Source: an uncultured Ideonella sp.
GTDB lineage: Bacteria; Pseudomonadota; Gammaproteobacteria; Burkholderiales; Burkholderiaceae
Assembly (NCBI GenBank): GCA_946479475.1
Contig: CAMLGG010000315.1
Location: forward strand, 1 to 5,777
Length of the DNA: 5,777 bases
Reading direction: 5' to 3'
The translations under genes and the position numbers were made by a program. Positions 1 to 5,777 of this stretch are shown one piece after another (within the stretch, counting starts at the first letter, position 1; each line of letters opens with the position of its first letter). Under the pieces are notes generated by a model. The model saw only the letters and a list, made by a program, of their open reading frames with translations. It was not told where the DNA came from and ran no database searches.

Positions 1-1556
1 AGGCGCCAGATGAACTGGCCCGCGCCGTAGTCCATGTAGCTGTCGTCGAGCTGCTCCAGCTGGTGGCCGAACGCCTGCAGGCCGGCGACGGTGTCGGGCC
101 GCATCGCGCCTTCGGCGTTGAGCGACAGGCCCTGGTTGAAGCGCCAGCGAGGCGCGTCGCAGGCGGCCTGCGGATGCTGGTGATAGTCCAGCATGCGCAC
201 CAGGGTCTGCAGGTGGCCCTGGGGCTGCATGTTGCCGCCCATCACGCCGAAGCTCATCTGCGGCTCGCCGTCGCGCATGAGGAAGGCCGGGATGATGGTG
301 TGGAACGGGCGCTTGCCCGGCGCCACCACGTTCGGGTGCGATTCGTCCAGCGTGAAGCCGTGGCCGCGGTTCTGCAGGCTGATGCCGTACTCGGGCACCA
401 CCACGCCGGAGCCGAAGCCCATGTAGTTGCTCTGGATGAAGCTGACCATCATCCCGCTCTCGTCGGCCGCGGTCAGGTAGATGGTGCCGCCCTTGACCGG
501 GTTGCCGGCCTTGAAGTCCTGGGCCCGCTTCGGGTCGACCAGGCGCGCGCGCTCCGCCAGGTAGGTGTCGTCCAGCAGCTCGCCGGGCTTGACCCGCATG
601 CTCGCCGGCTCGCTCACGTAGCGGTAGACGTCGGCGAAGGCGAGCTTCATCGCCTCGATCTGCAGGTGCTGGCTCTCGACGCCGTCGGGATCCAGGCTGC
701 CGATGTCGAAGTGGCGGAGGATGCCGAGCGCGATGAGCGCCGCGATGCCCTGGCCGTTGGGCGGGATCTCGTGCAGGCGATAGCCGTGGCGGTAGTCGAG
801 CTCGAGGGTGTCGACCCACTCCGGCGCGTGCGCGGCCAGGTCGGCCTCGGTCATCGCACCGCCGTGGGCCTTGGCGAAGGCGGCGATCGCGGCCGCGACC
901 TCGCCGCGGTAGAAGGCCTCGCCCTTCGTCTCGGCGATGAGGCGCAGGGTGCGGGCAGCGGCCGGCATCTTGAACAGCTCGCCGACCTCCGGTGCGCGGC
1001 CGCGCGGCAGGAAGGTGCCCGCGAAGCCCGGCTGGGTGACGAGCTCGTGCACGCGCGAGGCCAGTGTCCACTTCTGCTGCACGAGCACCGGCACCGCGTA
1101 GCCGCGCTCGGCGGTCTCGATGGCCGGGGCCAGCAGCTCGGTGAGCGGCAGCCTGCCGTAACGCTCCGACAGCGAGACCCAGGCGGACACCGCGCCGGGC
1201 ACGGTGACCGCATCCCAGCCGCGCGCCGGCAGCGCCTTCGTGCCTTCGCCGTAGCGCTGGCGGAACCAGGCCGGCGTCCAGGCTGCCGGCGCGCGGCCGG
1301 AGGCATTGAGCCCCTGCAGGCGCTGGCCATCCCAGACGATGGCGAAGGCATCGGAGCCCAGGCCGTTGCTGCAGGGCTCGACCAGGGTCATCATCGCCGC
1401 CGCCGCGACGGCCGCATCGACCGCGTTGCCGCCCTTGTGCAGCATGCGCAGCCCGGCCTGCGCAGCCAGCGGATGCGAGGTGGAGACGATGTTGCGTGCG
1501 AAGACCGGCGAGCGTTGGGACGGGTAGCCGGCGGACCAGTGGAAGTCGTGTCTCAT
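1..1556 (-). CDS. Gamma-glutamyltransferase family protein (YwrD-like Ntn hydrolase), 3' end missing
   Basis: This gene encodes a self-processing N-terminal-nucleophile hydrolase of the gamma-glutamyltransferase family. Family members cleave or transfer gamma-glutamyl groups from glutathione-like substrates, and some relatives are acylases. 518 codons are visible with no stop; the frame leaves the window just after FIWR. Homologues are about 525-535 residues long, so only a short tail is missing. The ATG at 1554-1556 is preceded by a perfect AGGAGG six bases upstream. Landmarks are SGRAP (Arg88, the position of the substrate-carboxylate arginine), GGTIYLTAAD with predicted nucleophile Thr358, SNYMGFGSGVVVPEYG just after it, HTIIPAF from His419, and Gly440-Gly441 in FGVMGGNMQPQGH. 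Autocleavage between Gly357 and Thr358 is inferred. No signal peptide is visible, so a cytoplasmic location is likely, unlike periplasmic E. coli Ggt. The gene lies 61 bp after the transporter gene and may share its transcript. The family call is secure; the substrate is unknown. Confidence 0.93.
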   Translation of the reverse strand, partial: MRHDFHWSAGYPSQRSPVFARNIVSTSHPLAAQAGLRMLHKGGNAVDAAVAAAAMMTLVEPCSNGLGSDAFAIVWDGQRLQGLNASGRAPAAWTPAWFRQRYGEGTKALPARGWDAVTVPGAVSAWVSLSERYGRLPLTELLAPAIETAERGYAVPVLVQQKWTLASRVHELVTQPGFAGTFLPRGRAPEVGELFKMPAAARTLRLIAETKGEAFYRGEVAAAIAAFAKAHGGAMTEADLAAHAPEWVDTLELDYRHGYRLHEIPPNGQGIAALIALGILRHFDIGSLDPDGVESQHLQIEAMKLAFADVYRYVSEPASMRVKPGELLDDTYLAERARLVDPKRAQDFKAGNPVKGGTIYLTAADESGMMVSFIQSNYMGFGSGVVVPEYGISLQNRGHGFTLDESHPNVVAPGKRPFHTIIPAFLMRDGEPQMSFGVMGGNMQPQGHLQTLVRMLDYHQHPQAACDAPRWRFNQGLSLNAEGAMRPDTVAGLQAFGHQLEQLDDSYMDYGAGQFIWR

Positions 1557-1562
1557 GCGGAG

Positions 1563-1568
1563 CCTCCT
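1563..1568 (-). promoter_or_regulatory. Shine-Dalgarno site of the GGT-family gene
   Basis: On the minus strand the sequence reads AGGAGG, then CTCCGC, then the ATG at 1556. This full anti-16S match at six-base spacing fixes the start of the gamma-glutamyltransferase-family gene. It also means translation of this gene need not be coupled to the transporter gene upstream. Confidence 0.85.
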
Positions 1569-1617
1569 GCGGACCTGGCAGTCTGCCACCACGAGCAAGG
1601 CGTGGCTTCGCGATTGA

Positions 1618-3246
1618 TCAATCGACCAATCGCTCGGCGACGAAGCGCGTCACCTTGGGCGGAGCATCGCCCCGGTGGAAGGCCAGCCGCTGCTCGCGCA
1701 GACCTGCGTCGGCCGCGGTGAATCGCTCCAGGCGCCGCTGGTGCTCGACCCAGTTCTCGTCGACGAAGTACTCGATGTACCGGCCCGGCACCGAGGTGTC
1801 GCGCAACAAGGCCCAGCTCAGGCAGCCCTGGCGCAGCCTGGCCCGCCGGGTGAACTGCATGACCAGCGCGAATTCCTCGGCCCTGGCCGGATCGATGCGG
1901 TATTCCACCGTCACCATCACGGGCCCGTCGTCCGGAGCCACCTCGACGGCCACCTCGGGCACGTTGGCCGGCTTGGCGGGCGACATGTCCTCGTCGTCGC
2001 CCCCTTCGACCGAGACCTTGCGCGTGAGCAGCAGCACCAGCGGCCCGAACACCGCGGCGGCGATCACCGCCGTGCGCACGCTGCTCGCGCCGGCGACCTG
2101 GCCCCACACGAAGGAGCCGGCGGCCGAGCCGCCCATCAGCGCCATCTGGTAGATCGACATGCCGCGCGCCCGCACCCAGTTGGGCAGCGCGAGCTGGGCC
2201 GAGATGGTCAGCGTGTTGGCCGTCGAGATCCAGGCCATGCCGGCCAGGAACATGGCGGGCAATGCCAGCCAGAACTCGGGGGAGAAGATCACCACCAGCG
2301 AGGCCACGGCATGCACCAGGGTGCCGTAGCGGACGAACTGGTCGCGGTCGAAGCGCCGGCGCCAGCGCGGGAACAGCAGCGCCGCGGTGATGGCCCCGCC
2401 GCCGAGGCAGGCCAGCATCACCGTGAAGGCCGCCGGGCCGCCGCCATGCAGGCCGCGGGCGATCAGCGGCAGCAGCGCCATCAGCGCGGTCGACTGCAGG
2501 AAGAACAGGAACACCCGCAGCAGCACCGCGCGGATGCGCGGCGATTGCATCGCATGCTGCCAGCCCACGCGCATGGCACCGACGAAGCGCTCGCCCGGCA
2601 GCGCGCTCTCCTTGTGCTGCGACTTCCAGCGCAGGATGAGCGTGAAGGCGGTGAAGGCGAGCACCGCGTTGAGCACGAAGACCCACGCGCTCGAGGTAGC
2701 GGCCAGGATGGCGCCCGCGACCACCGGCCCGACGATGCGCGAGAGGTTCATCGCGACGCCGTTGAGCGCCAGCGCCTGAGTCATGTGGTGCCTGGGCACG
2801 ATCTCCGGCACGATCGCCGCGAACACCGGCCAGCGCAAGGCCAGCCCGATGCCGTTGGTGAAGGTCAGCAGCAGCAGCAGTGGCGCATTGAGCGCATCGG
2901 CCAGCGACAGCACGGCCAGCACCACCGCGTTGAGCGCCACCCAAAGCTGCGTGCCGGCAAAGTAGCGCCGCCTGTCGAGGATGTCCGCCAGCGCGCCGCT
3001 GGGCAGGCCGAGCATGAACACCGGCAAGGTGGAGGCCGTCTGCACCAGCGCCACCAGCACCGGGCTGGTGGTCAGCGTGGTCATCAGCCACGCCGCCGCG
3101 ACGTCGTTCATCCACATCGTGACGTTGGCCGCCAGCCAGGCCAGCCACAGCATGCGGAACACCGGCGTCGCGAACGGCGCCAGGGCGGAGGTGCTGTGGG
3201 CCGGATCGGCCGGGTCGGGCGCGGTGGGGGGCGGCTCGGTCGTCAC
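1618..3246 (-). CDS. MFS exporter, EntS/MFS_3 type, with C-terminal soluble domain
   Basis: The 542-residue protein looks like a proton-driven inner-membrane efflux transporter of the major facilitator superfamily, MFS_3 (transmembrane secretion effector) branch, which includes the enterobactin exporter EntS. A Pro-rich cytoplasmic leader (1-25) precedes hydrophobic segments from about residue 30 to 407. The TM2-TM3 loop carries the MFS motif-A-like SGALADILDRRR (83-94). A charged linker (410-440) leads to a soluble domain at about 441-530 (MVTVEYRIDP... RYIEYFVDENWVEHQRR), resembling dimeric alpha-beta-barrel (ABM-like) domains. This two-part layout and the length are typical of MFS_3 proteins. 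The GTG at 3244-3246 is the first possible start, because an in-frame TAG lies only four codons upstream; no Shine-Dalgarno sequence precedes it. Spacing of 61 bp to the next gene allows cotranscription. The substrate cannot be told from sequence, and no siderophore genes are nearby. Confidence 0.92.
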   Translation of the reverse strand: MTTEPPPTAPDPADPAHSTSALAPFATPVFRMLWLAWLAANVTMWMNDVAAAWLMTTLTTSPVLVALVQTASTLPVFMLGLPSGALADILDRRRYFAGTQLWVALNAVVLAVLSLADALNAPLLLLLTFTNGIGLALRWPVFAAIVPEIVPRHHMTQALALNGVAMNLSRIVGPVVAGAILAATSSAWVFVLNAVLAFTAFTLILRWKSQHKESALPGERFVGAMRVGWQHAMQSPRIRAVLLRVFLFFLQSTALMALLPLIARGLHGGGPAAFTVMLACLGGGAITAALLFPRWRRRFDRDQFVRYGTLVHAVASLVVIFSPEFWLALPAMFLAGMAWISTANTLTISAQLALPNWVRARGMSIYQMALMGGSAAGSFVWGQVAGASSVRTAVIAAAVFGPLVLLLTRKVSVEGGDDEDMSPAKPANVPEVAVEVAPDDGPVMVTVEYRIDPARAEEFALVMQFTRRARLRQGCLSWALLRDTSVPGRYIEYFVDENWVEHQRRLERFTAADAGLREQRLAFHRGDAPPKVTRFVAERLVD

Positions 3247-3359
3247 GCGCCAAGTCTAGGGCCCGGTGGGGCCTTCAGCGGGCACGCATTCCCACCTACG
3301 GGCGGGGGGCGATTCATGGGCTAGGAGGTCGCCCGGAGGCGCCGCGCAGCGCCCGCGAC
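3247..3359. other. Intergenic gap between effector-like gene and MFS gene
   Basis: This 113-bp stretch has no clear intrinsic terminator and no convincing promoter. It holds two short GC-rich inverted repeats: 3338-3353 (GGCGC arms, six-base loop) and 3260-3273 (GGCCC/GGGCC arms, four-base loop, ending a few bases before the MFS start). Neither is followed by a T-run. A TAGACT hexamer on the minus strand (3253-3258) is a weak -10 candidate. A 24-codon minus-strand reading frame (3243-3317) crosses the gap and is described as a finding. How the MFS gene is transcribed is therefore unresolved; readthrough from the gene upstream is possible. Confidence 0.5.
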
Positions 3360-5591
3360 TCACCCGTCGGAATCACTGTCGGTGTTGACGTCGAAGCTGA
3401 GCTTGCCCGCCCGGGTCTCGGTGATCGAGGTGCGGATGCCTTTCGCGATGTTGCGGGCGATGATCGACTCGGTGTCTGTCCCCGTCTGCGCGTTGCCGCT
3501 GTCCCAGAACGGCCCGCGGGTGCCATCGTCGGGCAGGCCGACTTCGTCGGCGCAGGTGCCGCAGGGGCGCATCGTGCCGGCCAGGGCCTGCGGCTCGAAG
3601 CGAGGGTCCAGCATCTGGACGAAATTCCTGATCCGCCTTTCGGCGTGCAGCTGGAAGGTCCTGTTGCGGCTCGAATAGCGGCGCGCCGGCACCTGGAAGC
3701 GGCGCTCGGCAATGGCCGCCAGGATGTCCTCGAGCTCGGCGTCCTGGCCTCCGAAATCGCCCATCGCGCGCGACAGGCGGGCCCGATGGCGCTCGGTGCG
3801 GGGAGCCTGCGCCGCGGCGGGCTCTTCGTCGGCCAGCAGGGCTTCCAGGCCACCGTCGCGAAGAAAGTCCCGGGCCCGGTCGTTCACCTCGTCCACGTTG
3901 GACGAAACCACGATCTGTCGCGTCCCGCGGTGGAAGTAGCACTGGAACTCGACCCCGAGCGGGAACTGCTGCCGCAGGACGGTTGCCAGCCAGCGCAAGG
4001 CCTGGCGCGGCCGCTCGCCGGCATACGAGCGCGGCCGGCGGACGGCCTGCGGATCGGGCAGGAAGATCTGGCGCAGCCGGCCGTGGGCATTGGGACCCAC
4101 GTCCTGGCTGCGGGAGTGGACGATCAGCGTGCGGTCCGGCGCGCGCCCGCCCCCCTCCAGGACCAGGGTCTTCAGCGGGGCGCTCGCCGGCGCCTGCGAG
4201 GAACCGGCCGTGGAGCCGGCCGCCAGCGTTGTCTCCAGGCGGTCCAGCATGGCGGACAGTGCCGGCCGTATCAGGGCGTGGTCCCCCACGATCCGGCCCT
4301 CCATCGCCTGCCGCGACTGCAAGCTCCCGTCCGGCGCGGCCAGCACGGCCAGCAGCTGCGGCGAGATGCCGGCCGCGCGTGCCGCATCCACCAGGGACGG
4401 CGCTGGCTGCGAACGCAGCGCCGTGATGGCCTGCACCGCGGCGTCGAAACCACGGCTGAGCTCCTCGTGCATCTCTCGCAGCGGCATGGCAGGAGCCGGC
4501 AGCGACGCCGCCTCCGCCTCGTGGCCCAGCGCCATCAGGGCGGCCACGATGGCATCGCGGTGCTCGGCGAAATCGGGCAATGCCGCCACCGTCTCCACGT
4601 TGGCGCGGGGCCGGCCGGCGCTGGTGAAGTACTTGGCGATGGCCACCGAGAAGCCGAGGTCGAGACAGGCCTTGGGCAGGCCTTGCCCGGGCGCATCGAC
4701 CAGCGCCCGCAGCGCGGTGGCGATGTCGCCGGCGCGCACCTCCTTCAGTGCTGCGGGTGCCGCCTCGGCGAGCTCGTCGGCGACGTCATCGTGGCCCAGG
4801 GCGGCCAGGGCCTGCAGGATGGCGCCCGACTCCTGCTCGAAGCCGGGCAGGTTGGCGACCGCCGAGAGCGCCCGCTTCGGCCTGCCGTCGGCGCTGAGCC
4901 AGTCGGCCAGCGTCCACAGCGAAACCTGCGAGCCGTGCCGGCGCAGCGTGCTGGCCAAGGCGGCCTGCGTCAGCGCCGGGCCGCGGCCGCCGGTCCGTTC
5001 GCGGTGCTCGACGAGGGCCTCTAGGGCGCACCTCAGCAGCCCGGCGTCCATCGTGACCCGGGCCCGTTCCGGCGGCTCCGGCAAGGCGCCGGCGTGCAGC
5101 CCCAGGCTCGCCACCAGCGGCTCGAGGGCGGACCTGAACTGCGCGTAGTCCGGCATCTTCGACAAGCGCACGGCGAGGTTCTCGGCCTGCCAGCGGCCGG
5201 GCGACACCCACTTGTTGGCGGTCGAACGGGGAATGTTCCGCGACACCGCGTTCTCGCGCACCGGCACGCCCCGCGCGTGCGCCGACAGAAGCTCCAGCGC
5301 AATCGCCGCCGACATCGGCGACGGGGCCTGCGGCTGGGCCGGCGGCAAGGCGCTGCTCGCCCCCGTCCGCGCGATGGACCCCGCCCCCGGCATCGCCGAC
5401 GACGACCTGGGCGGCAGTGAAGAGGCTGCGAGCGGGGGTGCCGACCGCGCAGCCGGCAGCCCCGCCGGACGGCTGCTGCCCGATCCCGAGGCCTCGCCAT
5501 CGTGCCGGGCACGCTTGGCCGGCGGCGCCGCCGTCTCCCGCCCCGGGCGCGAGGCCGCAGCCCCTTCGCCACGGTCTACGCCCTTCACCAT
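3360..5591 (-). CDS. Candidate type III effector: helical repeats plus C-terminal zinc deaminase-like domain
   Basis: I do not recognise this 743-residue protein as a named gene. The C-terminal part has the signature of zinc-dependent nucleobase or nucleic-acid deaminases: H649-A-E651 in a helix, then P676-C677-G-T-C680, 28 residues between His and the first Cys. His649, Cys677 and Cys680 would bind zinc and Glu651 would shuttle protons. Preceding elements fit the fold: helix QALRWLATVLRQQ (530-542), then strands VEFQCYFHRG and RQIVVSSN (547-565). Residues 1-92 are Ala/Pro/Ser/Gly-rich and probably disordered, with a basic PAKRAR cluster (24-29). Residues 94-456 form four diverged helical repeats. 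The tail is acidic (NTDSDSDG). The ATG at 5589-5591 has GGAGG six bases upstream. There is no classical signal peptide, transmembrane segment or adjacent immunity-like gene. With the PIP-like promoter this suggests a type III-secreted host-targeted effector, which is inference. A polymorphic-toxin-type deaminase is the alternative. The coding region is near certain, the deaminase fold likely, and target and delivery unproven. Confidence 0.85.
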   Translation of the reverse strand: MVKGVDRGEGAAASRPGRETAAPPAKRARHDGEASGSGSSRPAGLPAARSAPPLAASSLPPRSSSAMPGAGSIARTGASSALPPAQPQAPSPMSAAIALELLSAHARGVPVRENAVSRNIPRSTANKWVSPGRWQAENLAVRLSKMPDYAQFRSALEPLVASLGLHAGALPEPPERARVTMDAGLLRCALEALVEHRERTGGRGPALTQAALASTLRRHGSQVSLWTLADWLSADGRPKRALSAVANLPGFEQESGAILQALAALGHDDVADELAEAAPAALKEVRAGDIATALRALVDAPGQGLPKACLDLGFSVAIAKYFTSAGRPRANVETVAALPDFAEHRDAIVAALMALGHEAEAASLPAPAMPLREMHEELSRGFDAAVQAITALRSQPAPSLVDAARAAGISPQLLAVLAAPDGSLQSRQAMEGRIVGDHALIRPALSAMLDRLETTLAAGSTAGSSQAPASAPLKTLVLEGGGRAPDRTLIVHSRSQDVGPNAHGRLRQIFLPDPQAVRRPRSYAGERPRQALRWLATVLRQQFPLGVEFQCYFHRGTRQIVVSSNVDEVNDRARDFLRDGGLEALLADEEPAAAQAPRTERHRARLSRAMGDFGGQDAELEDILAAIAERRFQVPARRYSSRNRTFQLHAERRIRNFVQMLDPRFEPQALAGTMRPCGTCADEVGLPDDGTRGPFWDSGNAQTGTDTESIIARNIAKGIRTSITETRAGKLSFDVNTDSDSDG
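3387..4019 (-). other. Deaminase-like domain (residues about 525-735)
   Basis: Predicted order: helix 1 (530-542), strand 1 (547-556), strand 2 (558-565), a charged mostly helical insertion (about 566-640), then the HAE helix (647-660), a short strand around residues 669-674, the PCGTC helix (676-683), GPFWDS (693-698) and a C-terminal helix-strand (706-735). HAE lies at 3639-3647 and PCGTC at 3552-3566. The motif pair and its spacing match the cytidine-deaminase-like superfamily, which includes many bacterial toxin deaminases. Which family it belongs to (for example XOO_2897-, BURPS668_1122- or YwqJ-type) cannot be settled by eye. Confidence 0.75.
4224..5312 (-). repeat. Four diverged protein repeats with helix-turn-helix-like cores (residues about 94-456)
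   Basis: Units span about residues 94-168, 181-275, 287-363 and 382-456. Each has an opening helix (IALELLSAH; LRCALEALVEH; IATALRALVDA; AVQAITALRSQ) and an HTH-like core. The core ends in an aromatic or hydrophobic residue, then a Ser/Thr/Ala turn and a Gly: NKWVSPGRW, ADWLSADGRP, AKYFTSAGRP, AVLAAPDGSL. A closing motif follows: PDYAQFRSAL..ASLGL, PGFEQESGAI..AALGH, PDFAEHRDAI..MALGH, and a degenerate VGDHALIRPAL..AMLDR. The Gly-to-Gly spacings are 104, 90 and 96 residues. Units 2 and 3 are the most alike. The repeat is visible at protein level, not as a DNA repeat. Confidence 0.7.
5316..5591 (-). other. Disordered N-terminal segment with NLS-like cluster (residues 1-92)
   Basis: This segment is dominated by Ala, Pro, Ser, Gly and Arg with few bulky hydrophobic residues, and shows no signal-peptide hydrophobic core. 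That composition is usual for type III secretion/translocation segments. PAKRARHD (residues 24-31, bases 5499-5522) resembles a short monopartite nuclear localisation signal. Neither function is proven; Arg/Pro/Ala richness is also expected from the high GC content. Confidence 0.45.
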
Positions 5592-5597
5592 GGCAAG

Positions 5598-5602
5598 CCT
5601 CC
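5598..5602 (-). promoter_or_regulatory. Shine-Dalgarno site of the effector-like gene
   Basis: The minus strand reads GGAGG, then CTTGCC, then the ATG at 5591. The six-base spacing supports this start over the next in-frame Met codons, at residues 67 and 93. Confidence 0.8.
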
Positions 5603-5620
5603 GTTCGTGATTACCGGCTC

Positions 5621-5683
5621 AGCCTACCGCCCCCGCAGCCCCACCCCGCCACCACCACGCGCACCCCCATCCCGTTTCACGAA
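5621..5683 (-). promoter_or_regulatory. Candidate PIP / hrpII box with -10 element
   Basis: On the minus strand TTCGT (5683-5679) is followed by 15 bases, then TGCGC (5663-5659), then 32 bases, then TAGGCT (5626-5621). The known PIP promoter layout bound by HrpX/HrpB-type AraC regulators is TTCGB-N15-TTCGB-N30-32-YANNNT. This site matches the spacing and all specified bases except one (TGCG for TTCG in the second half-site). Transcription would start near 5614, giving a short leader with the ribosome site at 5598-5602. It would make the effector-like gene part of a type III secretion regulon. Imperfect boxes are known to be functional in some genes and inactive in others. Confidence 0.5.
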
Positions 5684-5706
5684 CCACCTCCCCCTCCGCC
5701 ACCAAC

Positions 5707-5729
5707 AAAAAGGCCCGCGGAAGCGGGCC
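5707..5729 (-). terminator. Rho-independent terminator of an upstream gene outside the window
   Basis: On the minus strand GGCCCGC, loop TTCC and GCGGGCC form a perfect seven-pair stem, directly followed by TTTTTGTT. The T-run lies on the minus-strand 3' side only, so it ends a minus-strand transcript from beyond the right edge. It also insulates the effector-like gene from its upstream neighbour. Confidence 0.9.
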
Positions 5730-5747
5730 GTCCCATCCAGGGCGTGC

Positions 5748-5771
5748 GCGGATCCGGCTTCGCCGGTCCGC
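5748..5771. repeat. GC-rich inverted repeat near the right edge
   Basis: Plus-strand arms GCGGATCCGGC (5748-5758) and GCCGGTCCGC (5762-5771) pair with one bulged base around a TTC loop. No T-run follows on either side, so it is not a classical terminator alone. It could be an auxiliary hairpin before the terminator at 5707-5729, a REP-like element, or the end of a coding region; no stop codon settles this within the window. Confidence 0.45.
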
Positions 5772-5777
5772 TGCGCG

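Noticed and set aside
1576..1588. Short inverted repeat TGGCA-GTC-TGCCA between the MFS and GGT-family genes as terminator or operator
   Set aside because: Five pairs with a three-base loop and no T-run are compatible with chance in this composition.
63..1721. Long plus-strand open frame antisense to the GGT-family gene
   Set aside because: Its translation is Arg/Ala/Gly/His-rich low-complexity sequence without family features, while the opposite strand encodes a clear GGT-family protein with a ribosome site. This is a typical shadow in GC-rich coding DNA.
1553..3253. 566-codon minus-strand frame overlapping the MFS gene, with a TTG start
   Set aside because: It gives Arg/Gly/Ala-rich nonsense, whereas the frame starting at 3246 gives a complete transporter.
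3253..3258. TAGACT as a -10 element giving a leaderless MFS transcript
   Set aside because: Four of six bases match, but no acceptable -35 lies at 16-18 bases, and the region is a GC-rich hairpin. The evidence is too weak to annotate.
1675..3324. Long plus-strand open frame antisense to the MFS gene
   Set aside because: It is rich in His, Arg, Gln and Gly, with no motif or membrane pattern, and it mirrors the codon structure of the MFS gene.
3338..3353. Hairpin after the deaminase-like gene as its terminator
   Set aside because: It has only a five-pair stem with a six-base loop and no T-run on the minus strand.
3645..5024. Long plus-strand frame antisense to the deaminase-like gene
   Set aside because: It is low-complexity Arg/Gln/Gly/His sequence with no ribosome site or motif. 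The minus-strand frame has a ribosome site, repeats and catalytic motifs.
4224..5312. Assignment of the helical repeats to TALE or Ralstonia SKWP effector repeats
   Set aside because: The closing LETV-like and NKW-like resemblances are superficial. Units here are about 90-105 residues, against 33-35 for TALE and roughly 42 for SKWP, and the diagnostic motifs are missing.

Overview
The window is about 5.8 kb of very GC-rich DNA. All three protein genes are on the minus strand, so transcription runs from the right edge to the left. Base composition, codon use and the gene families suggest a betaproteobacterium of the Burkholderiales, though a xanthomonad-like gammaproteobacterium cannot be excluded. 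This is inference; no rRNA or other taxonomic marker is present.

Right end (5592-5777): a strong intrinsic terminator on the minus strand closes an unseen gene beyond the right edge. It is followed by a promoter region for the next gene. That region holds a near-match to the plant-inducible-promoter (PIP / hrpII) box recognised by HrpX/HrpB-type activators of type III secretion genes, with a -10-like hexamer at the canonical distance.

Right half (3360-5591): a 743-residue protein I cannot assign to a named gene. It has a disordered Ala/Pro/Ser-rich N-terminus with a short basic NLS-like cluster, four diverged helical repeats of about 90-105 residues with helix-turn-helix-like cores, and a C-terminal region with zinc-dependent deaminase motifs (HAE at 649-651, PCGTC at 676-680). 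No immunity-like gene sits next to it. Together these point to a candidate type III-secreted, host-directed deaminase effector, and it is the most interesting item here.

Left half (1-3246): two housekeeping or accessory metabolic genes that may be cotranscribed. One is a major facilitator exporter of the EntS/MFS_3 type with a soluble C-terminal alpha-beta-barrel-like domain (1618-3246). The other is a gamma-glutamyltransferase-family (YwrD-like) Ntn hydrolase (from 1556, running off the left edge). Nothing visible links them functionally to the effector-like gene, which looks like a stand-alone transcription unit inserted between unrelated genes. No RNA genes, insertion sequences or CRISPR arrays were seen.
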